Source: Priestia megaterium NBRC 15308 = ATCC 14581
GTDB taxonomy: Bacteria > Bacillota > Bacilli > Bacillales > Bacillaceae_H
DNA length: 64,000 nt
Direction of reading: 5' to 3'
NCBI RefSeq assembly: GCF_000832985.1
Contig: NZ_CP009920.1
Span: forward strand, 3,776,501 to 3,840,500
Of this stretch, positions 17,848-26,886 are shown one piece after another. A model generated the notes under the pieces. That model was not told where the DNA came from. It worked only from the letters and a program-made list of their open reading frames with translations, and did no database searches. The position numbers were made by a program, and so were the translations under genes. Position 1 is the stretch's first letter. Every line of letters starts with the position of its first letter.

Positions 17848-18020
17848 AAAAACCTCCATTTTCTTACTTTAATACCCTTATGTGGATATTTAACGAATTA
17901 TCAGCGTATCGTAAATATGATGTTTTGAAAAGATGTAGGTACTTTTGTACAAAATACTCTTTGCTATAGGAAAAGTTTTGTCTACTGTAAGTAGAAGGAA
18001 GGAACTTTGAAACATGAAAA

Positions 18021-18056
18021 GACCCCAAAGCTTTCTTAAAAAAGCGCTTTGAAGTC
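18021..18056 (-). terminator. Terminator of the downstream hydrolase gene
   Basis: GACCCCAAAGC and GCTTTGAAGTC form an imperfect stem, with TTTT following on the minus strand. Confidence 0.65.
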
Positions 18057-18077
18057 TGCATATCTCATGTTTTGATT

Positions 18078-18917
18078 TTAGGAGCTAATCTCTACAATTG
18101 ATTTGATGATTTGTTCCCAGTCTTCACTATGGACTTCATGTCCTGTACGCTCAAGAGCTATTAGATTAGCATGAGCAATAGCTTTTGCAAGAGCAAGTCC
18201 ATGTTCGTATGGGAGTGCCGGATCTTCTGTTCCATGAATAATCAGTGTAGGTATGTTAATTTCACTCAGCCTGTCATAATATTGTCCGCCTCCTTGAAGC
18301 AAAGCATGATTAAATCTACTCGGCAGCTGTTTAGCACGGGCAGCTTCTCTTTCTGCTAGCTTATACATTCTTTTCTCTTCATAAGGTTTTGTTCCACTTA
18401 AAATTTTCCATCCACCTGCAAGGTAGGGAACGGTTTCCTCTTGATTTGACCAGTCTATGGAAGTGCTCTTCGTGTGGTAATCAAGTATCTGCTGATCCAT
18501 TGGGGGCAATTTTTCCGCCTCCGTTCCAAATACGCTTGATGCAATTAAAGTAAGGGAGTCTATGCGATCCGGATATCTAAGAGCAAGGATTTGTCCTATC
18601 ATCCCGCCCAAAGACATTCCCACAATATGAGCTTTGTCTATAGAGTAAGCATCTAAAACACCAATTGCATCGTCAGCCATATCCGTTATTGTATAGTTAG
18701 ACGTACCGGGTGGATAAGTGGTAGATCGCCCTAAATCACGATGGTCGTAACGAATAACAAATCTCTCATGTTCAGCGAGGCGAAGACAGAAGTCTTCATC
18801 CCACCAATCTAACGAAGACATTGCTCCCATTATTAAAAGTACAGCAGGATTCTTGGGGTTTCCAAAACTTTCTGTACAAATCTCAACGTTATCAATTTTT
18901 ATTATCTCTTCATTCAT
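18078..18917 (-). CDS. Alpha/beta hydrolase
   Basis: 279 residues of typical family length. LLIMGAMSSLDWWD forms the oxyanion region, GMSLGG the Ser nucleophile elbow, HGTEDPALPYEHG the catalytic Asp loop, and RTGHEVHSEDW the catalytic His. It resembles uncharacterised hydrolases often annotated as esterases or aclacinomycin methylesterase-like. ATG with AAGGAGG upstream. Cytosolic and monocistronic, with its own terminator. Confidence 0.88.
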   Translation of the reverse strand: MNEEIIKIDNVEICTESFGNPKNPAVLLIMGAMSSLDWWDEDFCLRLAEHERFVIRYDHRDLGRSTTYPPGTSNYTITDMADDAIGVLDAYSIDKAHIVGMSLGGMIGQILALRYPDRIDSLTLIASSVFGTEAEKLPPMDQQILDYHTKSTSIDWSNQEETVPYLAGGWKILSGTKPYEEKRMYKLAEREAARAKQLPSRFNHALLQGGGQYYDRLSEINIPTLIIHGTEDPALPYEHGLALAKAIAHANLIALERTGHEVHSEDWEQIIKSIVEISS

Positions 18918-18929
18918 TCGTGTACCTCC

Positions 18930-19300
18930 TTTTAAGTGTTAGAGAAATGAAAAGCAGTCCTTTATTCAGTTCTCTAACATAGGGATATTTCCTTTTAGAA
19001 TTTTATTTAGGAAATCGGTTATTCTACCTATCTCTTTACCTTTTTACTAAAAAGTAAAATATAGCGTTCTTGAAAATGTAACTAAGGAAAGAGCCTAAAC
19101 TTGTTGGAGACTAGGGGGATTCAGCTTTTGCTGTCTGAAACATGTTGATAAGGCAGGAAAGTTGAATGCATGTATGGAAAAATACTTATGTGAGGTGAAA
19201 TAAGAATGAATGATTACTATGGAGAAAATACCTTTTAAACTTTAATTATATTTTTTTATTTATTACAACTTGATAGATTAATATACATATACGGGATTGC
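18930..19300. other. Intergenic region without clear gene
   Basis: Two divergent units start from here. Only a 10-codon open frame at 19206 (after GAGGTGAAATAAGA) is seen, possibly a gene remnant. No riboswitch-like structure recognised. Confidence 0.35.
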
Positions 19301-19335
19301 TGAATTCGTGTGCTATTGATAAGCATATGAATTCA
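19301..19335 (+). promoter_or_regulatory. Dyad in the leader of the SDR gene
   Basis: TGAATTCGTGTGC (19301-19313) and GCATATGAATTCA (19323-19335) are inverted repeats with two mismatches, both G-U compatible in RNA. It ends 10 bases before the ribosome binding site, so it may be an operator or a translation-controlling hairpin. Confidence 0.4.
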
Positions 19336-19358
19336 ACGTTCTCATGAGGAGATGCTTT

Positions 19359-20135
19359 ATGAAGCGGTTAATAAATAAAATTGCGATTGTTACTGGTGCT
19401 AGTCGGGCAAAAGGTATTGGTACTGAAATATGCAGGGAATTAGCTAGAGAAGGCGCAGATATTTTTTTCACTCATTGGTCAAAGTATGATCGTTTAATGG
19501 ATTATTTTAATGAGGATGATTTTAAATGGTCGAAACATCTTATGGAAGAGATTCGCAGTCTGGGAGTGCGATGTGAATCAATGGAATTGGATTTATCGCA
19601 ACCCGATGCACCAAGAAAGTTGCTTGATGAAGTTCAAAACAAACTAGGTTCTCCATCAATCCTTGTAAATAATGCAACACATTCCGTGGACGTAGATTTT
19701 CGTTCTATAGATGCTGATATGCTTGATGCTCATTATAACGTGAATATTAGAGGGACATGTCTTTTGACTGTTGAGTTTGCACGTCTAATCGAAGGCAAGC
19801 ATGGCGGTCGAATTATTAATATGGTTTCAGGTCAAGATAAGTCACCTGAGCCTGGGAATTTGGCTTATGTTGCAACAAAAGGGGCTGTGTCTACGTTTAC
19901 TAAATCAGTTGCTATTGAATTAGCACCTCTTAAAATTACCGTTAATGCTGTAGATCCTGGACCAACTAACACTGGCTGGATGAGCAGTGAGTTAAAGGAA
20001 GAGCTACTGTCAAAGTTCCCAATGGGTCGACTTGGTGAGCCCCGGGATGCCGCAAAATTAGTTATCTTTTTAGCAAGTGAAGAATCAGAATGGATTACCG
20101 GACAAATTATTCACTCAGATGGAGGCTTTTGGTGA
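19359..20135 (+). CDS. Short-chain dehydrogenase/reductase (SDR)
   Basis: Start ATG 19359 with GAGGAG seven bases upstream; 258 residues. The nucleotide-binding motif is TGASRAKGIG, the structural NNA is in ILVNNATHSV, and the catalytic YxxxK is AYVATKG. PGPTNTGWM and the C-terminal GQIIHSDGGF are typical. The insert after the Rossmann start (FFTHWSKYDRLMDYFNEDDF) marks a FabG-like subgroup found in Bacillus. Substrate unknown. Confidence 0.88.
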   Translation: MKRLINKIAIVTGASRAKGIGTEICRELAREGADIFFTHWSKYDRLMDYFNEDDFKWSKHLMEEIRSLGVRCESMELDLSQPDAPRKLLDEVQNKLGSPSILVNNATHSVDVDFRSIDADMLDAHYNVNIRGTCLLTVEFARLIEGKHGGRIINMVSGQDKSPEPGNLAYVATKGAVSTFTKSVAIELAPLKITVNAVDPGPTNTGWMSSELKEELLSKFPMGRLGEPRDAAKLVIFLASEESEWITGQIIHSDGGFW

Positions 20136-20192
20136 TTTAACATAGTAGCGGTCTTCCACTTTTTAGCGGATTTTTGCATGAAACAAGCAGTT

Positions 20193-20224
20193 AAAAGGAT
20201 CTTCGAATGAAGATTCTTTTTTAT
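20193..20224 (+). terminator. Terminator of the SDR gene
   Basis: AAAGGATCTTC pairs with GAAGATTCTTT (one G-U) and ends in a T run. Confidence 0.7.
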
Positions 20225-20418
20225 AATGTAACGTAATATGACGATAACCGATTTTCTCCACTTTATTAGTCAGTCCCAAAGGATTGTTGATGGGCTCCAA
20301 AAGAAAAAGTACGGGCTTTTCTAAATCAGTAGTAAGATGAGATATTTCATTTATGACGAATGCTTTATCATTTTCACTTATTGACGACAAATAGGATATA
20401 TTCAGGGGGAAGGTTTAT

Positions 20419-21210
20419 ATGTCAAGCTTTGAGGACGAAGAAGTGCTAACAGGAGGGAATGTCTCTAACGTTTATCGCTCGGGAGATACTGTACGACGAG
20501 AATTAAAATTAGATAGTCATAAATTTCATAAGCTATTAAAGCATTTAGAGAACAAAGGTTTTAGTTATGCACCAAAATTTTTAGGCATTGACGAAAAAGG
20601 AAGAGAGGTCTTATCATTTATTGAAGGTGAAGCTGGTAATTATCCCCTGAAGAAATATATGTGGTCTGATGATGTTTTAATAGAAATAGGGAAAATGCTC
20701 CGTCTTTATCATGATTCAGTGAGTGATTTTTCATTTGATGACAGCTGGAAATCAATAGATAACACTCCTAAACCATTTGAGATACTATGTCATAATGATT
20801 TTGCCATATACAACATCATTTTCAAGCACGAAAGACCAGTAGGCATCATTGATTTTGATGTTGCTGGGCCCGGTCCAAGAATTTGGGACATTGCTTATAC
20901 TCTTTATACGTGCGTCCCTTTAAGTAGATTTTATCTTTCTGAAACAGGTGAGAAGATTTATTATAATTCATTGCAGCATGCTCAACATATAAACCGAAGA
21001 GTGAAATTATTTTTTGAATCATACGGCGAAGAATTACAAGAAGGTTATTTGGAAGTGGTATTGCTGCGATTAGAGGGGTTATGTAAAACAATTACAAGAA
21101 AAGCCAGTGAAGGCGACAGTGCGTTCCAAAAAATGATACACCAAGGGCATCTTGAACATTATCAAAATGATATTAAATTTATTCGTGAACATAGGAGAGA
21201 ATGGGTTTAA
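20419..21210 (+). CDS. APH-family phosphotransferase
   Basis: 263 residues with the aminoglycoside phosphotransferase/choline kinase fold. The catalytic loop is HNDFAIYNIIF and the metal-binding motif IIDFDVAGPGPRIWDIAY. The N-terminal ATP lobe is short. Such proteins phosphorylate small hydroxyl compounds, sometimes antibiotics, but no resistance role can be claimed here. ATG after GGGGGAAGG. Confidence 0.8.
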   Translation: MSSFEDEEVLTGGNVSNVYRSGDTVRRELKLDSHKFHKLLKHLENKGFSYAPKFLGIDEKGREVLSFIEGEAGNYPLKKYMWSDDVLIEIGKMLRLYHDSVSDFSFDDSWKSIDNTPKPFEILCHNDFAIYNIIFKHERPVGIIDFDVAGPGPRIWDIAYTLYTCVPLSRFYLSETGEKIYYNSLQHAQHINRRVKLFFESYGEELQEGYLEVVLLRLEGLCKTITRKASEGDSAFQKMIHQGHLEHYQNDIKFIREHRREWV

Positions 21211-21314
21211 GGATAAGTTTTAATTAAAGAAACAACACACTTTTATTAAAAAGCGTGTCTTTAACACCCTTTATGTAAATGATGGTTGTTATTCTTTGTA
21301 GAGGAGCACTTGTT

Positions 21315-21776
21315 ATGCGAATTATTAATATTAGAGAACAGGTAGAGTACAAAGATAAAGCTATTGAATATATTCAGAGTAAGTGGGCGAGTAAAGAGAA
21401 TTTAAGACTTTATGAAGACTGTATTATACATAGCTTAAAGACAAATAGTTGTCTTCCAGTTTGGTACTTGTTAGAAGATAAAGGAGAAATTATCGGCTGT
21501 GCAGGGCTTATCACCAACGATTTTATAAGTCGAATGGATTTATGGCCCTGGGTGTGTGCTCTTTATATTGAAGAAAGTTATCGAGGTAAATCCTTAGGTG
21601 AGCAACTTCTTTTAAAGTTGAAAGAAAATACGAAAGATGCCGGATTTGATAATCTTTATTTATGCACTAACCACGTTGGATACTATGAAAAGTATGACTT
21701 TATATATATAGGTGATGGTTATCATCCATGGGGGAGTAGTTCAAGAATCTATAGGGCTAATTTAATTAAACTGTGA
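21315..21776 (+). CDS. GNAT-family N-acetyltransferase
   Basis: Start ATG 21315 with GAGGAG upstream; 153 residues. The acetyl-CoA binding motif A is ALYIEESYRGKSLGEQLL, with the RGKSLG pyrophosphate loop, and motif B is LYLCTNHVGYYEKYDF. The substrate cannot be predicted. Probably cytosolic. Confidence 0.85.
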   Translation: MRIINIREQVEYKDKAIEYIQSKWASKENLRLYEDCIIHSLKTNSCLPVWYLLEDKGEIIGCAGLITNDFISRMDLWPWVCALYIEESYRGKSLGEQLLLKLKENTKDAGFDNLYLCTNHVGYYEKYDFIYIGDGYHPWGSSSRIYRANLIKL

Positions 21777-22154
21777 TTGTATTTAATAGATTAACTATTA
21801 ATTTTTATTTGAAATGTTTTTAACTGTTTCAATCAGTGAATAGCGGGTATAGGTTGATTATACAAGCGTAGTGCCCCCCAGGAACATGCATGTATATTTC
21901 TTTTTCTTACTTACCCTGTTTGAACCCTCCTATTGTGGCGGGTTCTTTTTTTGTGTTTAAAAGATACAACTTTTTAGACTATATACACCGGACACCTTAA
22001 TCATATCTTATACTCAATGAATCAATGCAACAACAGTGTTACGAGATGAAAGAGGTTCAGTGTAGTTTTGAATTGCGGTAGCAAAAACGACCGTTACGTA
22101 CTAAAGGCTAGCTTTTTATATGTGCTCTAGAAAGAAGCATTATGTTGACTAGGA
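21777..22154. other. Non-coding stretch with one terminator
   Basis: Apart from the terminator at 21922-21952 I see no gene. The transcript it would end (about 21840-21920, with a CCCCCC run at 21876) has no open frame, so a small RNA is possible but unsupported. Confidence 0.3.
21922..21952 (+). terminator. Intrinsic terminator
   Basis: GAACCCTCC pairs with GGCGGGTTC (one mismatch) and is followed by seven T. Confidence 0.8.
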
Positions 22155-22292
22155 GTGAATGTAAGAGAGATTGTAGAAATACTATGGACAGATATAGCCA
22201 AATTTTTAATTGGTAAAATATTTTTTGTGATTTTACGCGCTTTGCTTATGCCAATTTTCATTTTTTTCATAGTATGTACTATAAATGTATAG
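22155..22292 (+). CDS. Possible 45-residue membrane protein
   Basis: From GTG 22155 the frame is open to TAG 22290-22292. It encodes an amphipathic start (MNVREIVEILW) and a long hydrophobic C-terminus (about residues 22-44). The stop overlaps the GGGAGGTGA site of the next gene, suggesting an operon. The start is uncertain because AGGA touches the GTG. Confidence 0.4.
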   Translation: MNVREIVEILWTDIAKFLIGKIFFVILRALLMPIFIFFIVCTINV

Positions 22293-22304
22293 GGAGGTGA
22301 AGTT

Positions 22305-22538
22305 ATGCCAGGACGTCGTAGTGGAGATCGTCGTACATCTCAATCTCGCTCTATAGTAGATAATTTTCGAAGAGGAGATAAAATTCAAGTTTTTTCTGCT
22401 GGAAGACAGCTTGATGGCAATGGTACGTTTATTCGAGCAGAAGGCGGATTTTTAGTATGGGAAGATAATTCAGGTAATAGAAATACGACTAGTTTAGAAA
22501 GTATCAGCGTTCGCAGATTAAGAAAACGTAGTTGCTAA
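22305..22538 (+). CDS. Small basic protein, possibly spore-associated
   Basis: 77 residues, ATG with GGGAGGTGA upstream. An Arg/Ser-rich start (MPGRRSGDRRTSQSRS) precedes a small beta-rich domain (DKIQVFSAGRQLDGNGTFI, then GGFLVWEDNSGNRNTTSL) that resembles RNA- or surface-binding SH3-like folds seen in small Bacillus spore proteins. The function is inferred only loosely. Confidence 0.55.
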   Translation: MPGRRSGDRRTSQSRSIVDNFRRGDKIQVFSAGRQLDGNGTFIRAEGGFLVWEDNSGNRNTTSLESISVRRLRKRSC

Positions 22539-22570
22539 TCTTTTGGACAGGCTCTGATTTTATATAAATA

Positions 22571-22634
22571 AAAAAACACCTTCAAGCTGAAAACCGGGTA
22601 TGGGGTACCGAGCAATCACTTGGAGGTGTTTTTT
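22571..22634. terminator. Bidirectional terminator with large loop
   Basis: AAAAAACACCTTCAAG pairs with CTTGGAGGTGTTTTTT (one mismatch) over a 32-base loop that contains its own small GGTACC dyad. Confidence 0.75.
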
Positions 22635-22708
22635 CTCATGAAAAACTGGTGATTTCGTTTTGAATGTATTCATTAGTTAGCATTTTTAGAGATTAATTTA
22701 GTTAACCA

Positions 22709-24001
22709 CTATAGATTAATACCTTTCATAAGACGGAAGGTTTCAAGAAGTAAAACGTTTAACCCTAGCCATACGCCTCCAAATACATATCCTGCTGCAA
22801 TATCGCTGGGATATTGTATGCTGAGATACAAACGACTAATCGCAATAAGCAACAAAATAAGAATGGCTGCTATTGGTGCTAATGTAGGAACCCATAATCT
22901 TTTAGAGTGTCGAACCAGCATAAACACAGCAAACCCATAAATAACAAAAGCCATTAAAGACTGTTCGCTTGGAAAGGTGTATGAAAGGTGTTCTATTAAC
23001 GACTTTCTAATAGGGGAGAAATGATGGAAAATTCGTCTCAGACTTTCTTCGTACAGCTCTCCGCCGCCTGCAACAGCTACCAGAGATAATAATTCAATTT
23101 TTTTATCTCTGCCTTTCCATAAAATCCATACAAGTGTAAAGAAAATCAATGCTACCAGAACTTGCCTGGATCCCAGCGTGAAAAATACCCGCATTGGTAC
23201 ATTCCAATCTTTATTAAAAAGGGCTGTTATTAATAGACTCGTTATTTTGTTAAAATCTCCAAACTCGTTTGCGATAAAGTCTTGCGTCATTCCAATCATA
23301 AGCAGAATAAACCCTAATGTTACTAATGCTGTAAATATAAAAACAAGCCCTGCCCGTTTCCGCGTATGAAACACATTTACTATCCACTTGAGACAATTAA
23401 TTGCTATCTTTTTAATCGTTACTTTGAACTTTTTATAAATGTAAATAGCAACGAACAAACTTACAGCTACAATCATCCCAATGATAAAGTACTTCTTGAT
23501 AGAATGATGAAACTGTTCCCACTGAGGTCCTAATAACTTTCCTAGAGTAATAAATGTGGTGACCCAAAGAAATGATCCGCTATAGGCGTACAGTGCATAC
23601 GTACGAAAAGGAAGCCGAGTAATTCCTGAAAAATATCCTGTAATATGTCTAATAACTGGGAGGAAATAAGCAATAATCAACAGTTTGTTTCCATGTACAC
23701 TAAACCATTTTGACATTCTTTCAATTCGCTCTGGCCCCATATGAAGAGTTTTTCCGTATTTATCAAAAAAAGGAGTCCCTAACTTATAACCAACTCCGTA
23801 GGCTATGGTCATTCCAACCATACTGCCCATACCGGCAACCAAGATACTTCCCACCCAGCTCAAATGTCCTTGAAAGGCAAGAACCCCAGCGTAGCCCATG
23901 AGCAGCTCCCCTGGAAGAGGAAGAGCAAGAAGTTCCAGCATCAATGCTAGAAACAGCACGATATATCCGTATTGATTTATATAAGATGTGATAAAATCCA
24001 T
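22709..24001 (-). CDS. DedA-PAP2 fusion with degenerate PAP2 motifs
   Basis: Start ATG 24001 with GAAGGA upstream; 430 residues. Residues 1-200 are a DedA/SNARE-associated membrane domain (LPLPGELLMGYAGVLA; later FLPVIRHITGYFSGI). A second hydrophobic half has the PAP2 phosphatase layout, but its catalytic motifs are altered: PSGH reads PSEQ (344-347), the second catalytic His is Gln396 in YLSIQYPSD, and the first RP is SP. The DedA half may be a lipid transporter while the PAP2 half binds lipid without hydrolysis. It is divergent from a glycolipid synthase gene, which supports an envelope role. Confidence 0.8.
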   Translation of the reverse strand: MDFITSYINQYGYIVLFLALMLELLALPLPGELLMGYAGVLAFQGHLSWVGSILVAGMGSMVGMTIAYGVGYKLGTPFFDKYGKTLHMGPERIERMSKWFSVHGNKLLIIAYFLPVIRHITGYFSGITRLPFRTYALYAYSGSFLWVTTFITLGKLLGPQWEQFHHSIKKYFIIGMIVAVSLFVAIYIYKKFKVTIKKIAINCLKWIVNVFHTRKRAGLVFIFTALVTLGFILLMIGMTQDFIANEFGDFNKITSLLITALFNKDWNVPMRVFFTLGSRQVLVALIFFTLVWILWKGRDKKIELLSLVAVAGGGELYEESLRRIFHHFSPIRKSLIEHLSYTFPSEQSLMAFVIYGFAVFMLVRHSKRLWVPTLAPIAAILILLLIAISRLYLSIQYPSDIAAGYVFGGVWLGLNVLLLETFRLMKGINL

Positions 24002-24470
24002 GGTTTGTCCTTCTTTCATAGTATGTATTTACCTAAAGCACAGTTAGTAACTTGAATTTTATTGAAAATAGGAGAAGTGAAAAGAGTAATTTCACCTTTG
24101 TTTTTTTAATGTAGCACTATTTATAAAAAAAACTGGATTTTTCATTGATTTTTAATGTTATTTTTAGCCTATTTTTAATTACAAAACGTAGACTGAAAAT
24201 GTGCTATTTGAAAGCTCAGCTTAAGACTGTATGTTTTTCTAATAAATAGTGTAAGAAATTCCTAAACAATCTATGTAACGAAAAAGAAGAAAAGATACAC
24301 CACACAAATTGATTAAAAAGGCTAAATACCCGGTATTAATTTTTTATCATGTTTACTCTTTTATTAGTAGAGTAATTTTTTACTCGTATAAACAAGAGAA
24401 CAAAAAGGTGCGTGAAACAGCCCAGGCTTTACCACATTGCAAAAGCATAAAACTACAAGGAGGGAAAGTC
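24002..24470. other. Divergent intergenic region
   Basis: It must hold promoters for the DedA-PAP2 gene and for the glycosyltransferase gene. The glycosyltransferase frame is open back to 24309, but that stretch lacks a ribosome binding site and looks non-coding. Confidence 0.4.
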
Positions 24471-25673
24471 ATGAATAATCGCGAGAAAGATAAATACCTC
24501 ATTCTTTCCGCTACATTTGGAGAGGGACATAAACAAGTGGCAAATGCGATAAGCGAGGCAGTAAATGAGATGGTTGCTGATGCTGAGCCTATTACCATGG
24601 ATATCATGGAGTGGATTCATCCCAACCTCTATCCAATCAGCCACTATATTTATAAAAAAAGCATTAAGAAGTTTCCTCAAGTGTATAGCTTTTTGTATAA
24701 AAAAACTCGTGTAAAAAATTCGTTTTCCGTTAAGCTAAATTCGATCTTTTTATCGGGCATGCAAGCTGTGCTTAAAATCATACAGGAAATAAAACCGAAA
24801 GTAGTGGTTAGTACCTATCCATTTGCCGCCGGGATTATATCAAGATTAAAAGAGCAAGGGTTAATTGATATTCCAGCGGTAACCATCATCACAGATTATA
24901 CGGATCATTCTTATTGGATTCATCCCTCTACAGATCAATATGTGGTAGGATCTGCTCGATTGCGTGATCAATTAATTGTGTTAGGGGTAGAGGCAAACAA
25001 AATTAAAAACACTGGAATACCTGTACGGAAAAGATTTATGGATGTTCTTCCAAAAGACCTTCTCTTAGATAAATATATGATCAATCCAAATATGTTCACC
25101 CTGCTCATCATGGGAGGGGGAGATGGATTTTTTGGAAAAGGGATTTCAACCTTTAAGGCATTAGAATCCATTTCCACACCGATTCAACTTTTTATAGTAT
25201 GTGGTAAAAATAAGAAATTAAAAACACAATTAGAATGGGAATTAAAAGGCTCGAAGCATGACGTGAGAATTTTTGGATACTGTGACAAGGTTGAAGAATT
25301 AATGGCTATTTCAGATTTAATGATCAGCAAGCCGGGGGGAGTAACAACCTCTGAGGCAATGGCGATGGATTTACCAATACTGCTTTATCATTCGTTACCA
25401 GGACAAGAAGAAGACAATGCAGAGTATTTATGTCGTTCGGGATTCGCACTGTCTGCAAAGTCAGAAAAAGAGTTAATTGCGCAAATTGAAAATCTTGTCC
25501 GCGATTCAGCACCTTTAAGATGGATGAAACAAAGAATGAAAAAATATCAAACCAAAACATCATCCATAGACGCTCTCCATGTCATTATCGAAGCAGCAAG
25601 ACGCGGTCCATTACGTAACGTAACAGATAGTAGAACGATACAAAAGCAAAAGGAGATAGAGGTGAGTATATAA
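24471..25673 (+). CDS. UgtP-like diacylglycerol glycosyltransferase
   Basis: Start ATG 24471 behind AAGGAGGG; 400 residues, close to UgtP/MGDG synthase length. The N-terminal MGDG-synthase domain begins ILSATFGEGHKQVANAI. The C-terminal GT28 domain has LIMGGGDGFFGKG and the sugar-nucleotide motif SKPGGVTTSEAMAMDLP followed by PGQEEDNAEYL. Expected to transfer a sugar from UDP-sugar to diacylglycerol at the inner face of the membrane. The exact sugar and processivity are not known. The next gene starts two bases after the stop. Confidence 0.85.
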   Translation: MNNREKDKYLILSATFGEGHKQVANAISEAVNEMVADAEPITMDIMEWIHPNLYPISHYIYKKSIKKFPQVYSFLYKKTRVKNSFSVKLNSIFLSGMQAVLKIIQEIKPKVVVSTYPFAAGIISRLKEQGLIDIPAVTIITDYTDHSYWIHPSTDQYVVGSARLRDQLIVLGVEANKIKNTGIPVRKRFMDVLPKDLLLDKYMINPNMFTLLIMGGGDGFFGKGISTFKALESISTPIQLFIVCGKNKKLKTQLEWELKGSKHDVRIFGYCDKVEELMAISDLMISKPGGVTTSEAMAMDLPILLYHSLPGQEEDNAEYLCRSGFALSAKSEKELIAQIENLVRDSAPLRWMKQRMKKYQTKTSSIDALHVIIEAARRGPLRNVTDSRTIQKQKEIEVSI

Positions 25674-25674
25674 T

Positions 25675-26373
25675 ATGGAGTTCATGATTTTTGCTATTAT
25701 TTTTTTTATTTTATTATACACCGTTATTCCGTATTTCTTATCACGTGGTCTAGGAGTGAACGTAGTTAAAAGAGGAAGGGATTTATCTAAAATTGCTTTT
25801 ACGTTTGATGATGGTCCGAACCCTATTTATACGCCGATACTTCTTGATTTATTGAAGAAAAATGAGGTGAAGGCAACCTTTTTTGTGGTCGGTACTAAAG
25901 CAAAAAAGTACCCTGAACTGATTCAGCGCATGCATAATGAAGGGCACTTAATCGGAATTCATAACTACGTACATCACTCCAACTGGTTTATGTCGCCTTG
26001 GAAAGTTAGAAATGGACTTAATAATACAGCCAAGGTGATTAAATCTATCACTGGAGTCACACCTATTTATTATCGCCCGCCTTGGGGAATGCTCAACCTT
26101 TTCGATTTTATGAGAAGAGGTAAATATAAGATTATTCTATGGTCAATCATGGCGGAAGATTGGCGAACCTCTGGCGGAAGCGAAAAGATTAGACAACGCC
26201 TAGCCAACATAAAAGGCGGGGATGTCATTTTGCTGCACGACTGCGGAAATACGCTCGGGGCAGAATCTGAAGCTCCAAGAAACACAATTAATGCGTTAAA
26301 AGATGTATTAAAAACAGTGCAAACAAAAGGATTCACTTGTGTCCGTGTTGATGAATTGGTAGAAAAGCTATAG
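25675..26373 (+). CDS. Polysaccharide deacetylase (NodB domain)
   Basis: 232 residues. An N-terminal membrane anchor (residues 2-20) is followed by a NodB domain with FTFDDGPNP (catalytic Asp and metal Asp), HNYVHHSNW (metal His), YYRPPWGM and ILLHDCG. Likely removes acetyl groups from a cell-wall or surface polysaccharide. Its AGAGGTGAG site lies in the end of the upstream glycosyltransferase gene, so the two are translationally linked. Confidence 0.88.
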   Translation: MEFMIFAIIFFILLYTVIPYFLSRGLGVNVVKRGRDLSKIAFTFDDGPNPIYTPILLDLLKKNEVKATFFVVGTKAKKYPELIQRMHNEGHLIGIHNYVHHSNWFMSPWKVRNGLNNTAKVIKSITGVTPIYYRPPWGMLNLFDFMRRGKYKIILWSIMAEDWRTSGGSEKIRQRLANIKGGDVILLHDCGNTLGAESEAPRNTINALKDVLKTVQTKGFTCVRVDELVEKL

Positions 26374-26457
26374 GTAGTAAGAGGATTATCTTTATTAAAG
26401 CTTGCGAATGAAATTTTAATTCTTGTTATTACCGTAACTAAATATCTTGTCTGCTAT

Positions 26458-26492
26458 AAAAAAGAACCTCTATTTTAAAGAGGTTCTTTTTT
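26458..26492 (+). terminator. Terminator of the glycosyltransferase-deacetylase operon
   Basis: AAAAAAGAACCTC pairs with GAGGTTCTTTTTT. Confidence 0.9.
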
Positions 26493-26615
26493 ATGGTCAG
26501 TAAAAATATATGGTAATATAATCATATATTGGTTATATTTATAATTTAGTGATTTTTAAAATCTGTATTGAATCAACAGTCAATTTAAACGAAATCTATG
26601 AAAGTAGGGTAATTC

Positions 26616-26798
26616 TTGAAAAAAGTTATTTTGAAATTCTTTGTATATTTTTTAATCTTCTTTGGAGGAAACTTAATGATTAATATTTTGTTTACCTCTA
26701 ATTTTGATCTTTTAACAACATTTTCAACCGCTTTTGGAGTTTCCTTTGGGATTGCTATCTTTGAGTATTATACACATAAAAAAGGCAAGGTAGCATAA
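26616..26798 (+). CDS. Small membrane protein (60 aa)
   Basis: TTG start after GTAGGG. Two hydrophobic helices (residues 4-25 and 33-50), basic tail HKKGKVA. No family recognised. Confidence 0.5.
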   Translation: MKKVILKFFVYFLIFFGGNLMINILFTSNFDLLTTFSTAFGVSFGIAIFEYYTHKKGKVA

Positions 26799-26886
26799 GG
26801 TGCAGTGTTTTTCACCCAATACATAAAAGATTTTATTAGAAACTTAAATGTCATAGTATTAAATTATAAAAATTTTGAGGTTTGAG

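Noticed and set aside
17864-18061. 65-codon open frame on the minus strand
   Set aside because: No ribosome binding site, and it covers the terminator hairpin of the hydrolase gene.
20163-20390. 75-codon open frame on the minus strand
   Set aside because: TTG start without ribosome site; it ends inside the SDR terminator and its composition is uninformative.
24309-24470. N-terminal extension of the UgtP-like protein
   Set aside because: A strong AAGGAGGG site is placed for ATG 24471, where the family's conserved start lies.
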